From the NCBI GenBank assembly GCA_031769625.1, contig JAUIMM010000135.1, positions 3,431,001 through 3,495,000 of the forward strand: a stretch of DNA of 64,000 bases, written 5' to 3'. Below, piece by piece: positions 47,855 to 60,010 of the stretch. The notes beneath the pieces are model-generated. The model made no database searches. It saw only the letters and a program-made list of their open reading frames with translations, and was not told the origin of the DNA. Made by a program: the position numbers and the translations under genes. Position 1 is the first letter of the stretch, and every line of letters begins with the position of its first letter. Source of the DNA: Taudactylus pleione (Eukaryota; Chordata; Amphibia; Anura; Myobatrachidae).

Positions 47855-48694
47855 GGGACCTATTTACTACAGTCCGCATTTAGAATGCAGATTGTAGTGT
47901 GATATTCCAATATCACAGGGATTTACTAAAAATCCCTTGCAAAGATCTGTCCCTGCGAATCCCCTTCACAGCCTTATCACTGTATTTAAATAAAAAAAAC
48001 AAAACAGTGACCAGGTGTCCACGCATGTGCCAACCGGCCGGCGCTACTCTATCCCTCCGCAATGACCCCCCCTTAATTTGAATTACCTCTGGTGATCGGC
48101 GCTCCGGTAATGTCCTCCGTGGCTCCGGTCAGCTGGTCTCCCATCCTGCACTGTGACCCGGTCAGCTGATGACCGGGTAACAGTGCAGGATGGGAGACCA
48201 GCTGACCAGAGGGAGGACATCACCAGAGCCCCGATCTCCGGTCCCTGGACTTAAGTTTTTTTTTTTTCTTTTTTAACAATTCTTTTTTTTTTTATTAAGC
48301 AGTGATCAGCGTGGTCTGTTTTGATCACACAGCTGATCACTGGGGCCGACTCCGGGCTCTGCTCTGCCTGTTAGAGCAGAGCAGGAATTCGGTAACCGGG
48401 GGTGACCCTGGATAACGCCACCTCCAGGTGGCGTTATTATCACAGGGCTTCCCCCGGTATTTTTTCACAATTTAGTTTTAGTAACTACCAGACAGATCGC
48501 ATTTCCCATTACAGTTATGGGAAATGCTATCTGATTACTAAAAATATGTGATAATTAGGGCTTGGAGTAGAATTTTACGAATTCTACTCCAATGCCCTTT
48601 AGTAAATTTAGGTGATACTAAAATAATGTGAAAGGGTGTGAAAACACCCCTTTTCACTTTATTTTAGTAAAAATAATGTTAATAAATAGAGCCC
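47855..48694. mobile_element. Harbinger-like MITE, duplication TAA
   Basis: TAA at 47852-47854 and 48695-48697. Ends GGGACCTATTTACTA and TTAATAAATAGAGCCC. Nested stems include GTCAGCTGGTCTCCCATCCT (48127 onward) with its complement (about 48185-48207). Confidence 0.8.
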
Positions 48695-48759
48695 TAAGTG
48701 TTGGTGGAACTACCCTAGGATTTATGGTCATAAAACCTAGCTGCAGTACTGCCGAGTCA

Positions 48760-49520
48760 ACCAGGAAGAAGTGACCTCTGACGCACGTCCCCCCCCTTGG
48801 CGTTGACGCCATTTGTGGTGCCACAGGGAAGCACCAGGTCATTGCCGCAACCTCTACAACAATCACATGATGTGCTTCCTCGTGGCTCCAACCACGGCGT
48901 CTATGCCACAGGGAGCGAGTGACTCCTGCCTAGTGTAAAATCTTACAGCAGCCTATATCTTTACTCCTCTAATGCACGTGCCTCCTTCGAGCTGGTAATG
49001 AACAATGAAATGTGCCTGTTCTTAAACTTTATTTATAAATTGCAACAATATCACTGCAGTAATTAAATGCATTGTTGTTTTCTATGAAACCTTTTTTTTT
49101 TTAATTTAATTTTCATTAAATGACCCTCACTTGTTCGGTTATTAGCCAGATTTTTTTTTATACAATTTTAGTAGCTCTTCAGGAGGTTCCATTTTCTCAA
49201 GTAGCTCACATCTCAATTAAGGTTGGTGACCACCAGGGACGCCAATAGCTGCGCCGTGCCCGGGTGACAGGGGGTGTGGCCTAATCGCGGGAGGCGTGGC
49301 CACGCCCCCTTGGAGAAAAAAAACACAGTAAAAAAAAAAATGTAGCAAGGCTGCTCGCTGGGAGAGGGGCGCTGTAAGCAGCAGCGTGTGCTGGGCTGCT
49401 GTGATGTAGAAGGGAGGGGGGGCGGTGTCGGGCCTGGGCCCCCGTCAGGCCCTTCCAGCAAACCCAGGCCCATGTAGTTTGTACCTGCTCCCCCCCTCTC
49501 GGCGCCCCTGGTGACCACTG
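48760..49520 (-). mobile_element. hAT element (GGTTGGTGACCACTG end), left end lost, split by another hAT
   Basis: Related in inverse orientation to 61756-62153: GTAGCTCTTCAGGAGG, AGTAGCTCACA and GGCTCCAACCACGGCGTC blocks. The terminus GGTTGGTGACCACTG is broken by the insertion at 49234-49510, whose duplication comes from that terminus. Confidence 0.75.
49234..49510. mobile_element. hAT-type element inserted in another hAT end, perfect 8-bp duplication
   Basis: GTGACCAC at 49226-49233 and 49511-49518. Ends CAGGGACGCC and GGCGCCCCTG. Same family as 21939-22305. Confidence 0.92.
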
Positions 49521-49551
49521 AGCTAGAGCTACTTTACTAGTGCTTACATCA

Positions 49552-49690
49552 GGCCTGGGCAACCTGTGGCTGTCCAGAATTTGTGAAACTACAAGGCCCA
49601 GCATGCTCTGCAAGCTGGGAAGGTATGCTGGGACTTGTAGTTTCACAAAACCCAGAGAGCCACAGGTTGTCCAGCCCTTCCCTAAATGCA
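49552..49690. mobile_element. hAT (Charlie-like) MITE
   Basis: CAGGCCTGGGCAACCTGTGG on the left mirrors CCACAGGTTGTCCAGCCCTT on the right. The centre has GTGAAACTACAAGGCCCAGC with its complement. The 8-bp duplication was not resolved. Confidence 0.7.
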
Positions 49691-50449
49691 TTAGTTGCCA
49701 GTGTCAGTTTAATGGTTTTGTGTATTTTTTTTTTTCTAAACCACAGTACTACCTGAATGGTTGTTGCTACATTCAGAATGTTGTATTCTGTCATCATAGA
49801 GGATTGCACAGTACCAATGTTTGTTCTGTGTGCTGCATGGAATTCTCAGTGCTTGTTTTTAGGGCCTGATTCAGAGATGTATGCTAAATGCCACCGCCGC
49901 AAATTTGTATGGTGCTAAAATGTCACAATTGCCTAGATTTGTATCGAGACGCCCACCAGCGGCATCGCAGATCCGCGCCTTGAGTATAGGGATGCAACCA
50001 CTGGTTGATCATCGGCCTTCTGAGTAATCCTATGGCATAGAAAAGATAGACCACAGTGCTGAACCACAGTTAAAATAATAATACAAATTTGCTAATTGTC
50101 TAGTAAAAATGCAGTTAATTTAATCACTCAAAATGACAGAATGAAAACATATGTAGCTTTAACATGATATGCCTCTGACAAAGCCGTGGGCGGAGCCACA
50201 GGGAAACACGTCAGCCACTGCTGCCTTTGCTTGATCTCAGCAGGAACACTCTTTGGCACTGAACCAGCCGCACGGAGTAACGCTTACTACACAGCCGCAT
50301 TGCTGTTTTCTCTACCCCGCTGTGGGAGCATTGTCTTGCCTATGTGCCTGTCATTTCTGGAGCTGCCTGCTCTCACGAACACCGGACTTCCATATATGCG
50401 GTGAGAATACAGGCTAACTAAGCTGTCTCTACAGGGTGCCATCTAGTTA

Positions 50450-50828
50450 CGGCTCTGCCTATGAGCACGTTGGTAAAGTGTGCGTGTACTGCTATATCTG
50501 AGAGGTGTGTCATAAAATTGATTTGTATCCAAATGTAAATGAGCCCCAACGCAGGTAGTAAGATCTACTTGTTGATGAAAACACGCTGATACTTTTCAGA
50601 AAATGCATGTAGCCATAGGGATAATTGTGCCTTATAACCAATGCAGGGAAATTATACTAATCATCCCATTTTAATGTACTGTATAGATCTATGTTTTTTC
50701 TTTTATGTAATGGTTTCATAATGGGGGTAAGGTGCAATCAGGGAGATTGCTAGGCTCTTCTGGGAGTCAGGGAGATTGTTACTATTTCATGGAGTTTCCC
50801 TGACAATCAGGGAGAGTTGGCAAGTATA
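50450..50828. repeat. Interspersed repeat (family of 11224 and 22325)
   Basis: TAAATGAGCCCCAACGCAGG, ATGCATGTAGCCATAGGGAT, and a right side reading TCAGGGAGATTG and GAGAGTTGGCAAGTAT. Confidence 0.65.
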
Positions 50829-50984
50829 TCCTATGGTCACGCAGAATGGATGCGGGAACTGAGACGACAGAGCCATATTTTCTGTATACAGGAACAGCAG
50901 TCTGAGACCCACGCCCAAAATGGCCGTGAGACGCCTGCAGTTGGGCCATCACTCCCCCATTACCTCTCACAAACGGTTCCTGAC

Positions 50985-53142
50985 CAGGGGTTAAAGTGGG
51001 CCGGAATGGGGCGGAACTGCATTCCGTCACTTTTATTTGGAGACGGAACCAGTTCCGCCTCCATTGGCCCACCTAACCCCGGAGCCACAGGGAGGCTCCA
51101 TTTGCCGGGCGCCCGCTGAGATTTTGTTACCAGCGGGCGCCCGGCTCCTTCCCCGCAGCGCCAGCAGCCGGAGGCTGGAGCTCACTCCTGAGCTCCGGCT
51201 TTCAGCTCCCCCCATGAGCACTATGGGAGAGACGTCATGACGTCTCTCCCATAGTTCAGCGGAGCAGCCAGGCGGACCGCAGCGGAGCCAGAGGCTGGAG
51301 CTCACTCCTGAGCTCCGACTTCTGGCTCCTGCAGTGCACTATGGGAGAGACATTATGACGTCTCTCCATAGTTCATAGACGAGCAGCGGCAGCCAGGCGG
51401 ACTAGACGGCAGCGGGAGCGGGGCTTAAGGTAAGTATTAGTTGTTGTTTTTTTGTGTAAACTAGCTTCACTATAGAGGGCATTACTACTCAGGGGCACTA
51501 CTACTGGGGGCATTACTTGGGGGCACTTCTACTGGGGGCATTACTATTGGGGGCATTACTTGGGGGGGCAGTAAAACTGAGGGAATTACTCGGGGGGCAT
51601 TACTCAGGGGGCACTACTACTGGGAGCATTACTCAGGGGGCACTACTACTGGGAGCATTACTCAGGGGGCACTACTACTGGGGGCATGACTCGGGTCACT
51701 ACTACTGGGGGCATTACTCAGAGGGCACTACTACTGGGAGCATTACTCAGGGGGCATGACTCGGGTCACTACTACTGGGGGCATTACTCGGGGGGCATTA
51801 AAACTAGGGGCATTACTCAGGGGGCACTATTCTGGGGGCACTACTACTGGGGACATTACTCAGGTGGCACTACTACTGGGGGCATTACTCGGGGGCACTA
51901 TTATTGGGGGCACTAATACAGGGTGCATTACTACTAGGGGCACTATTACAGGAGGATTACTAATGAGGGCATTGCATAGGGGGCACTACATAAGTGGCAC
52001 CACTCCTGGGGCACTGCATAAGGGGGGCTCTGCATAAGGGGCACTACCACTACTGTGGGCTCTGCATGAGGGGCACTACCACTGTGGGCACTGCATAAGG
52101 GGTACTACCACTACTGGGGGCACTGCATAAGGGGCATTATCACTACTGTGGGATCTGCATAAGGGGCACTACCACTCTGGGCACTCCATAAGGGACACCA
52201 CTGCTGAGGGCACTGCATAAGGGGCACTACCACTACTGTGGGCTCTGCATAAGGGGCACTACCACTGTGGGCTCTGCATAAGGGGCACTACCACTGTGGG
52301 CACTGCATAAGGGGCACTACCACTACTGTGGGCTCTGCATGAGGGGCACTACCACTGTGGGCACTGCATAAGGGGCACTACCACTACTGGGGGCACTGCA
52401 TAAGGGGCATTACCACTACTGTGGGCTCTGCATAAGGGGCACTACCACTCTGGGCACTCCATAAGGGACACCACAGCTGAGGGCACTGCATAAAGGGCAC
52501 TACCACTACTGTGGGCTCTGCATAAGGGGCACTACCACTGTGGGCACTGCATGAGGGGCACTACCACTACTGTGGGCTCTGCATGAGGGGCACTACCACT
52601 GTGGACACTGCATAAGGGGCACTACCACTCTGGAGGCACTGCATAAGGGGCATTACCACTACTGTGGGCTCTGCATAAGGGGCACTACCACTCTGGGCAC
52701 TCCATAAGGGACACCACAGCTGAGGGGCACTGCATAAGGGGCACTACCACTACTGTGGGCTATGCATAAGGGGCACTACCACTGTGGGCACTGCATAAGG
52801 GGCACTACCACTACTGGGGGCACTGCATTAGGGGCACCACTGCTGTGGGCATTGTATTAGGGGCAATACTACTGTGGGAATTGTGTATAAGTCGCACAAA
52901 TGAGGGCATTGTGTAAAAGGGGCACTGCTGTGTGCCATACATGAATAAGTAAGGTGAATCAAGAGTGCTACTTTGTAATTTGAATTGGAAATACTATTGT
53001 GTGACCACTTCCTTTCTTTTTATGACCACGCCCCTTTCGGTTGAGCCAACACCCCTTTTTTGGTCTTCCTTTATTGTAAGAAAGCACAGAGGGGGGAAGG
53101 GCAGTGTGTTCGACCACTTCTCTAGGACCACTTTAAGCACTG
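50985..53142. mobile_element. hAT-type element with 1.4-kb minisatellite, perfect 8-bp duplication
   Basis: TTCCTGAC at 50977-50984 and 53143-53150. Starts CAGGGGTTAAAGTGG, ends CCACTTTAAGCACTG. The left part has mirrored GAGCTCCGGCT and GAGAGACGTCATGACGTCTC stems. Confidence 0.9.
51475..52935. repeat. Long minisatellite with higher-order structure
   Basis: The first third uses GGGGGCATTACTC / GGCACTACTACT units. From about 51990 it uses GGGGCACTACCACTACTGTG then GGCTCTGCATAA. A marker block GGGCACTCCATAAGGGACAC recurs near 52179, 52451 and 52695, showing duplication of larger blocks. Confidence 0.92.
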
Positions 53143-53298
53143 TTCCTGACTGTCTATAACACTGCGGCCAAATCCTCGCTGCCAGTGACAAGGGTACACA
53201 ATAGCCATGCATGCACAGGGTGACTCATGCGCAGACCACCGATAATCGCTCAACTGCATAAACATCGGTATTGCATCCATCACTGAATTAGCCCCTTA

Positions 53299-54577
53299 GT
53301 CTGTATATATTTATATGAAGTCACATATTGCCGTCGCTCTGTATGATTAGTGCCTTTTTCAATATCTGTTCTTTTTCTTTATGCAACTACACAGTGCAAC
53401 TTCGCTTGTATGGTTTAGCAGCACTTACTTTGTATGTTTTATGTTATGATTCTGTATATGGGATATAATCATGATAATATCTAGCTGCCATGTAATGTTG
53501 GGGATCTAATGCTGTAATCTGCTTGCAGTGTAGTGTGAAATGTGTGTACTCATCATGCAGCTGTAAGTGTGTGATGTATTATACAATATTACCATTGCAG
53601 CCCATGTACCTGTTATAATGAATATAAAACGCTCTGTGGCAAATCACGGACAGAGTATGATTTAAGAACCTGATTTTTTAGATTGTGGACCCTTAAAAGT
53701 GTTGCTCTGGGCCCGGTAATTTCCAGTTATCGTGTTGTCTGTCTGCGTACTGTGTGCTGGTCCTCTACCCCTTCCCCCACCAAACAGTAAAAACCTTAAT
53801 AACGTGTTCTAGGTATTATGAGGATTATCCACTGACCATCTGCCCCAAAGCAGAGACTCAAAACCTCAGAGACCGTCAGAACCTGTCAGGAAGAGGAGGA
53901 GATTTGTGGCCTGGTCAGGAGCTGGCGGCCATGAATCACACAGTGACTGACTGTGACAGCCAGTGAGACGGAAATATGTCTCAAGAATGAGAGGGATTTA
54001 TATGCTCGGAGAGTACAACAAAGTTATAAATAGATCGGCAATGGGACAAAAGCAGCAGCAGAGGTTGACATAATAATAGGTGACATAAGCAGGCAGCACT
54101 GTAAATAATGACATAGTGTATCGTGAGTCACACTCTCTGTACCTCTGCAGGTCACATATAAATAACGTCTCGTGTCATCTTTTATAATGTGCTCTTGCTG
54201 GATGTTTTATGGCCCTTTGTAATGAGGAAAATATCTAGGGAGGGGTATACAGGGAATTTGCTTAGGGTGTCGAAATGTAGAGCATTTTTTTCTGCCATTG
54301 GTATAAATTCTACTTTGTCATAATAACCATATTTGATCCTTTCCCGTAGATATTTTTTTTTTCTTTTTCCCTTTTTAACTGGCGTCTGCATCAATCTGAT
54401 TGGTGGGGACTTCAGTGTCCTGGGCCCCATTATTTGCACACTAACTGTTATAGAGTATATGGAAAAACTTTTGGTCCATATCCGTATTGTACTTTCCCAT
54501 CTTTCTGTGTGCCACGTTACCTGTGTATGTTTACCTAGTGATGCTTGTTACAGTGCAGTTTTTCTGTGCTTTATTAG
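53299..54577. other. End of intron 1 up to the exon 2 acceptor
   Basis: No repeat assigned. It could harbour conserved intronic elements, which cannot be judged from one sequence. Confidence 0.4.
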
Positions 54578-54655
54578 ACTCAAGACACCGATGACACAGA
54601 CGATGTTGATATCTCCATTGATAATGCTGCCTTCATGGATGACTTCTTTTCCCAG
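54578..54655 (+). CDS. STX3: STX3 coding exon 2 (acidic linker, start of helix Ha)
   Basis: A pyrimidine-rich acceptor ending TTATTAG precedes 26 codons that begin TQDTDDTDDVDISIDNAAF and end MDDFFSQ at the donor GTGAGA. Entry and exit are both phase 0, matching exon 1 and exon 3. The acidic run followed by the FMDxFFxx motif is the hallmark of the syntaxin N-terminal linker and the first Habc helix. As I recall human STX3, its exon 2 has two more codons after the exon 1 junction, so this copy is slightly shorter at its 5' end. Confidence 0.93.
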
Positions 54656-54725
54656 GTGAGAGACGTCAGGACTGTTCAATATATAATGAAACCGTATGTA
54701 TTAGAATCTGCACATAGCAAGTATT

Positions 54726-55200
54726 GGGCCTGATTCTGAGTCACACGAAGTTGAGTGATTTTTTAAATTATTTAATATTGCTACTGACTGTGTGAAAATC
54801 ACTAAAAGCTCATACGGCGCATACATCCCGCGTTGTGTGCGCATAGAAGTGCAGTTGCGAGACGCATATTATCGGAAATGTATTCAGACGCATGGAGGCG
54901 AAACGTCTCATGGTTGTGTTATGGGAGTGTCGCTGAAGTGGATGAGGAGCTTAATCGCTAACATTGGGGCCATATTCAGACGGAGAATCTGAACCTAGCA
55001 TAGGGCTTTGTCTAAAGACACACCGAGCAGTAATACAATGTCTAAAAATGCTCAAAGTAGGCGTCTCAGTCCTTACATATTGAGGAGCACACTTGTACAC
55101 CAGCAAAGGACTGATACATGCTTTATCTTATAGTCACAGGTACGACTACGCCAAGATACGCTAAAGCTGTTGAAGCATCATGGGACTCAGAATCAGGCCC
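54726..55200. mobile_element. Harbinger-like MITE
   Basis: Ends GGGCCTGATTCTGAGTC and GACTCAGAATCAGGCCC. Flanks ATT and TTT do not match perfectly. Lies in STX3 intron 2, 70 bp after exon 2. Confidence 0.78.
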
Positions 55201-55587
55201 TTTATCTTAAGTTTTAACTTCTTTCTGTTTATATCTCATCAACAAATAGGATTGTCGCATCTGCTGCTTTCATTGCTAAACATTTGAATGTCAGGGGATT
55301 ATGATTTCATTTTATCTAGGGTTAATTTCCAAAATGAACGTTTCATTTTAGGTTACATTTTTAATTAACACTTTCTCTCATATAATGAAACAAAAACATA
55401 TCACCCCCTCCTTTACAGTGACAGCATACAGTAGTCTGATGAGATAAAACATCCTAATAACCCTCATAAGAAGCTTATGTAAAGCTTCTTGCAATACAAA
55501 TCACAACTATGGGCTCATTCATCAATGTGCAGCGATAAGGCTGATTTTTTTTTTTCTTTCTTTTTCTATCATTGTATCATCACTAAA

Positions 55588-55870
55588 GGTGCATACACAC
55601 GAAACGATTTTTTGAACGATTTAACTATAACGACGTCGTTATCGTTCAATCATTGAAAAAATCGTTCAGTTTCTCAGTTATAACGATGAACGATTATCGT
55701 TCATGCGAGTTCCCGTTTGTAGTTTGTAGTTCATTCCGACTGACCAACTGAACGATTTTCATTAAGGGAAGTTACAAAATCATTTGTATTTAAAAAAATC
55801 GTTCATTACACTTTAAAAAATCTGACAGATAATCTGACAGAAAATCGTTCATAAAATCGTTGGTAACAAA
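55588..55870. repeat. MITE fragment in STX3 intron 2
   Basis: The left end AGGTGCATACACACGAAACG resembles the ends of the MITE at 29909. Repeated ATCGTTCA/TGAACGAT motifs in both orientations. The right end is not found. Confidence 0.55.
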
Positions 55871-56499
55871 ATCCAATAGCCGCTAAATTTTTTTTTCTTT
55901 TTCATTTATTTCCTCCTTTTATCGTCATCCTCACATGGCAAGAATAGAGAAGGTAATGCGACACTACAAGTAATACCGCTTTACCATGCAAATTGAAAAC
56001 AGTGCTATCACAGACATGAATCCGTTGAATTTCAGGGCGAGCCCTTCAGATGCCTTTGCCATCCATACAATATACTCCCTTTGATTACTATGCCTCTATA
56101 GTCTCCTTACACATGCATTGTGCCCTTGATTGACTCTTTAAAACAAAACATTGCGTGATAACTTCTCTTACTGAGTGTAAGTATAGCCCTGTTTCTGCTT
56201 TCTTTTGATGAATATAGGAAGTGAGACACAATGGGTGACATTAATGAAAGCAGTTGTCAAGGTAATAGTGTAGAGGAGGCTGATGATTGGTTGTTCCGGG
56301 CAACATAATTTTCTATACTGTTGTTTTCTACAACTGGTCTCATTATGTCTGTCAAAATTAGTTTATGTTTGTTCGACTTAACCAACCTTGTGACACCAAG
56401 AGTATATAGGAAAATTGTTCCATTTAATTAATTCATGCCTTATATAAAAGCTTTCTCTCGGGGTGTATAATTTCTGACGTTGTATTATTATCTCTCTAG

Positions 56500-56599
56500 A
56501 TCGAGGAAATTCGGCAAAACATCGAAAAGATCTCGGAGAGTGTTAATGAGACAAAGAGACTCCACAGCGTCATCCTGTCAGCGCCACTCCCTGAGCAAA
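56500..56599 (+). CDS. STX3: STX3 coding exon 3 (Habc helix Ha)
   Basis: The acceptor TCTCTCTAG leads into 33 codons plus one base, 100 nt, the usual size for this syntaxin exon. It encodes [18 protein letters not shown] and continues to [10 protein letters not shown], matching syntaxin-3 with its SAP-P-PE loop between helices Ha and Hb. The donor was placed before GTGTGTAAAT at 56600. This leaves a single A that combines with AA from exon 4 to make the conserved Lys of the PExKTKD motif. Reading past the donor would meet a stop. Confidence 0.94.
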
Positions 56600-56984
56600 G
56601 TGTGTAAATGTACTATAGTTTGAGTAGCGTAATCCTTGCTCATTACATTAACTCCATTTTAGATCTAGGCGTGAATTTTGTGGCTATGGGATATGTGTGG
56701 GTGGGAAGAATTTATTTCTGTCAGGACGTAGCAAAACTATCATCAAAATGCTACATTAGGTTGTATAAGAAGTTATAAATTGAAATATAATTGTCCACTT
56801 ATTTCATTATAAAAGCAGATTTTTATTTTGTACAATACTTTTTTTATAATGACACTTTCATATTTTGAAAGGTCTGTATTTCTTGTTAATCTAACCTGCC
56901 AGATCCCAGCATGGAGAGGTTTAGTCAAAGAGGAGATACTCTCCACAGATAACAAGTGAATTCAAGGAGTAGCAGTCTCTCTCC

Positions 56985-57300
56985 CTCTCTCTCTCTTTGG
57001 GGGGGGGTGGCGATTAGGGTTAGGCACCACCGGGGGGAGGTTAGGGTTAGGCATCCCCCCCGGGAGGGTTAGGTTTAGGGTGCGGGGAGGGGGGGTTAGG
57101 TTTAGGCCCCCCCGGGGGGAACTTAAGGTTAGGCACCACCCCGGGGAGTTTAGGGTTAGGCACCCCTAAGGGAGGGCTAGGTTTAGGGGGGGGGAGGGTT
57201 TGGTAACCTGTCGAGATTTCATCCTCTCGGACTGACGCTTTCAGGATTTGAACCAGCGGATAAACAGCCGCTGGCATTTCAATCCCATTACATAGAAATA
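56985..57300. repeat. Dispersed telomere-like element, copy 4 (STX3 intron 3)
   Basis: GATTAGGGTTAGGCACC and GGTTAGGTTTAGG units separated by G/C runs, then a hairpin AGCGGATAAACAGCCGCTGG. Confidence 0.72.
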
Positions 57301-57415
57301 GAAACATCAGGTACTTCTTGCAATGAAATAACAATGTTCAGTTTTATTTATTATATACAACAAAGAGCACTGGTGTATGAGTGACTCAACTCTTGTCCAG
57401 CCTTCAAATTTTTTG

Positions 57416-58010
57416 GGGAGATTTATCAAACCTTCGAAAGAGGACTAGTGCAGATTTTCTGTATAGCAACAGACAGAGGCTCCTACCCTGCTTGATGATA
57501 GGGGCTGCCTGCGGTGCTGCAGTCTGGACGTTCGGAGTTCCGGACTGCCCGTGTCGCACCACCTGCCAAGTCTACCGGTTCTGGCAGGCACTAGGAAAGA
57601 CTCTTGTGCAGAAACATTGGCTGCAGCCCCTAGAAGCCGGGTAGGGCAAACGGAAAGACAGGTGGTTGCTTCCCACCGGAAGCACTTTCTCTGTTAAACT
57701 CGTACTGGACTAGCAGTCCCAGGGGGAGAAAACACCTTCCCTGGGACTGCCTGTTTTGTATGTTTTTAGCAGTTAGTACTTCCCATGGATAGTCATTGCC
57801 AGTACATGGACTGCAACTGGCTCACTGGAGGTGGTGGCGGGTTTTACTGGCGGTGCTGCAGTCCCTAGGTAAAATCCGCCACTGATGGCAACCAATCAAA
57901 TACTAGCTATCATTTATCTAGTACAGTCTATGAAATAATAGCTGCACTCTGATTGGTTGATATGGGGAACATCTCCACTTGTCTCTTTAGAAGGTATGAT
58001 AAATGTATCC
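57416..58010. mobile_element. Palindromic MITE split by an insertion (STX3 intron 3)
   Basis: The left end GGGAGATTTATCAAACCTTC mirrors the right end GAAGGTATGATAAATGTATC. The centre AACCAATCAAATACTAGC resumes after an insert at 57471-57884 flanked by ATAGCAAC and ATGGCAAC (7/8), so the insert is probably hAT-type. Confidence 0.68.
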
Positions 58011-58907
58011 CTTGCTATGCTATCTGAAAGCCTGTGACTTGATGCGGTAGGGTGCTTTGCTAGTGAAAGTTGTACAAATATGCACCAATTCATAGTGTCA
58101 TGGTCCTGCGGGCCGACCCGCCAGATATGCTACTCTGAGAATCGCCACCTGTGACTTTACTGGCTACCTCAGCACGTGTGATTACTAAAACACAGTCACT
58201 ACTACCAGCAAAGGGAGAAGTTTAGTGCTAAACACAAGGTGAGCCTTTGCCCTTACCGGCACACACAATTATGAACACTAATAAATGGTTACATGGGCCA
58301 CATGAGGCCGTGAGTCAAAGAATAAAAGAACCAGAACTAGAATTTTGAGTATTTCATTCCAAGAATATCTTCAAAGCTTATGTTACAAAAAAGTTACAAA
58401 GATGATAATAATTTTAAAAGGTCACACCTGTTACTCACAATTTCAAGAAATAAAAGAAAATAACAAAAACATGGAAGAAACACCGTTCGGATCACCTGGA
58501 CCAGGCCAAACGATAGCGGAAGTGAGGTCTCTCCCAACAGATATGGTTGCACCTTGTCTCCTCGCGAGTAATGCACTCTGTTTCATATCAAACACATATA
58601 TTTATATCCCTTTGCAGGCTGCTCTTGGTCATTCCTCCCTTTGGGATAGTTTTAACCCTTCCCAGATCAGAATTAATTGTTTAGGTGACTGTAACACAGG
58701 AACTCCTGGTCACATGAGCAGGGGTTACTTAATTACTCACTCCATCCTGTTTGAAGTTTGGAGACCAGGCTTGTGTCAACAGACCTGGACACTTTTTACA
58801 GCTGGCTAGAAAGAAGATTTGACACCTTGCTGACCTGGATGTCTCTCCTTGGCCTGTAAGCCTGGCTCCCTGTGGTGTTATAAACAGACCCCAGTCTTTT
58901 GATCAGT

Positions 58908-59494
58908 GGGCCTGATTCAAACCCGCTCGCTAAGCTGCGTTTGCATGCAGATAGCCAATTTTCACTATCTGCGCATGCGTATAAGTTGCAGTGTGCATGC
59001 GCAAACCAGTCACTGCGATCGGGAAGCGATCACACGTAGTACACAAACTGCTCGCTACATTGAGTGACAGGATGAGCTGTTTGTGGGTGGTGACAGGGAG
59101 AGGTAGAGGAAAACGGGGGAGTGGCGGTGCGAACGCAGGCGTGCCTGTGCATTCTAATGGAGTTTCAGGGGCGTGCATAATTAACAAGGAGCTTCATTGT
59201 ACACGTCACCTGGCTGTGTTTCTCATTGCAGGGATCGCAGTGCTTGCGGCAGGGTAGGGTCAACCACAAGTGCTGCGTGCGTGTCCGATAGTACTCGATG
59301 TTACTGATATTGCATACACTTCCTGGAAATGTCGTGTGCTACTAAGGGAAAATGGGCGTCTTATGACTGGCTAGGGGCGTCTTACATACAGCCCGCGATC
59401 ACACACTAAGACATAGTGGGTGTACTAATGTCTTACCGTGCGATCGCAGCTTTTGCATATATTAGCATCTAGCGAGCGGGTCTGAATCAAGCCC
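58908..59494. mobile_element. Harbinger-like MITE, duplication AGT (STX3 intron 3)
   Basis: AGT at 58905-58907 and 59495-59497. Ends GGGCCTGATTCAAACCCGCT and AGCGGGTCTGAATCAAGCCC. Confidence 0.85.
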
Positions 59495-59867
59495 AGTGTT
59501 CCATGCCAGAAGAACACAGATATTAACATCTTATACATTGAGGGCCTAGTGGCTATAAGTAAACACTAACCAGTCTATTACCTCCCAGCCATCTGCCCTA
59601 CAATTTGAAAGACATATTTTTCTACACAATATACAGAGCAGTCTATGAAGATGACATGTTCATAACCAGGGTTATGCTACACATAGCAAACATTCTTATT
59701 CTGTAATCTTAATATGCATTATTTTCTAAAGCATTGTAAAAATAAGTAGTTGCTAAAAGTTACAGCAAATTTGCACTGTTCTTAAATAAGTCCACAAATG
59801 TTTTGCCATAGCTGATGTCAAATACCATGTATTCCAACAATCACATCCACTATAAATTACTTTTCAG

Positions 59868-59942
59868 AAACAAAGGATGAATTGGAGAACTTGACTCTAG
59901 AGATCAAGAAAGCAGCAAATAGCGTCCGTTCACGATTAAAGG
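59868..59942 (+). CDS. STX3: STX3 coding exon 4 (Habc helix Hb)
   Basis: The acceptor TTTTCAG is followed by 75 nt, the standard length of this exon in the family. It encodes TKDELENLTLEIKKAANSVR then SRLK, matching the Hb helix of syntaxins. The donor is GTGAGT at 59943. The exon opens in phase 1 and closes with one base (G), which joins CA of exon 5 as an Ala codon where mammalian STX3 has Ser. Confidence 0.94.
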
Positions 59943-60010
59943 GTGAGTGTCATGTGTATAAGGCTGTGGTTAACTGATCATATGCAAATTTCTGCATTCT
60001 CTATCTAGAG

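Larger units (their letters stand above)
49862..53295. mobile_element. Harbinger-like element, duplication TTA, split by nested insertions
   Basis: TTA at 49859-49861 and 53296-53298. Left end GGGCCTGATTCAGAGATG, right end CATCACTGAATTAGCCCC. Only about 130 bp at each side belong to it; the centre is occupied by other repeats including the hAT at 50985-53142. Confidence 0.68.
19985..54577 (+). other. STX3 intron 1 (about 34.6 kb)
   Basis: Bounded by GTGAGT at 19985 and TTATTAG at 54577. It holds most of the mobile elements listed below. No additional syntaxin-like exon was recognised inside it. Confidence 0.9.
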
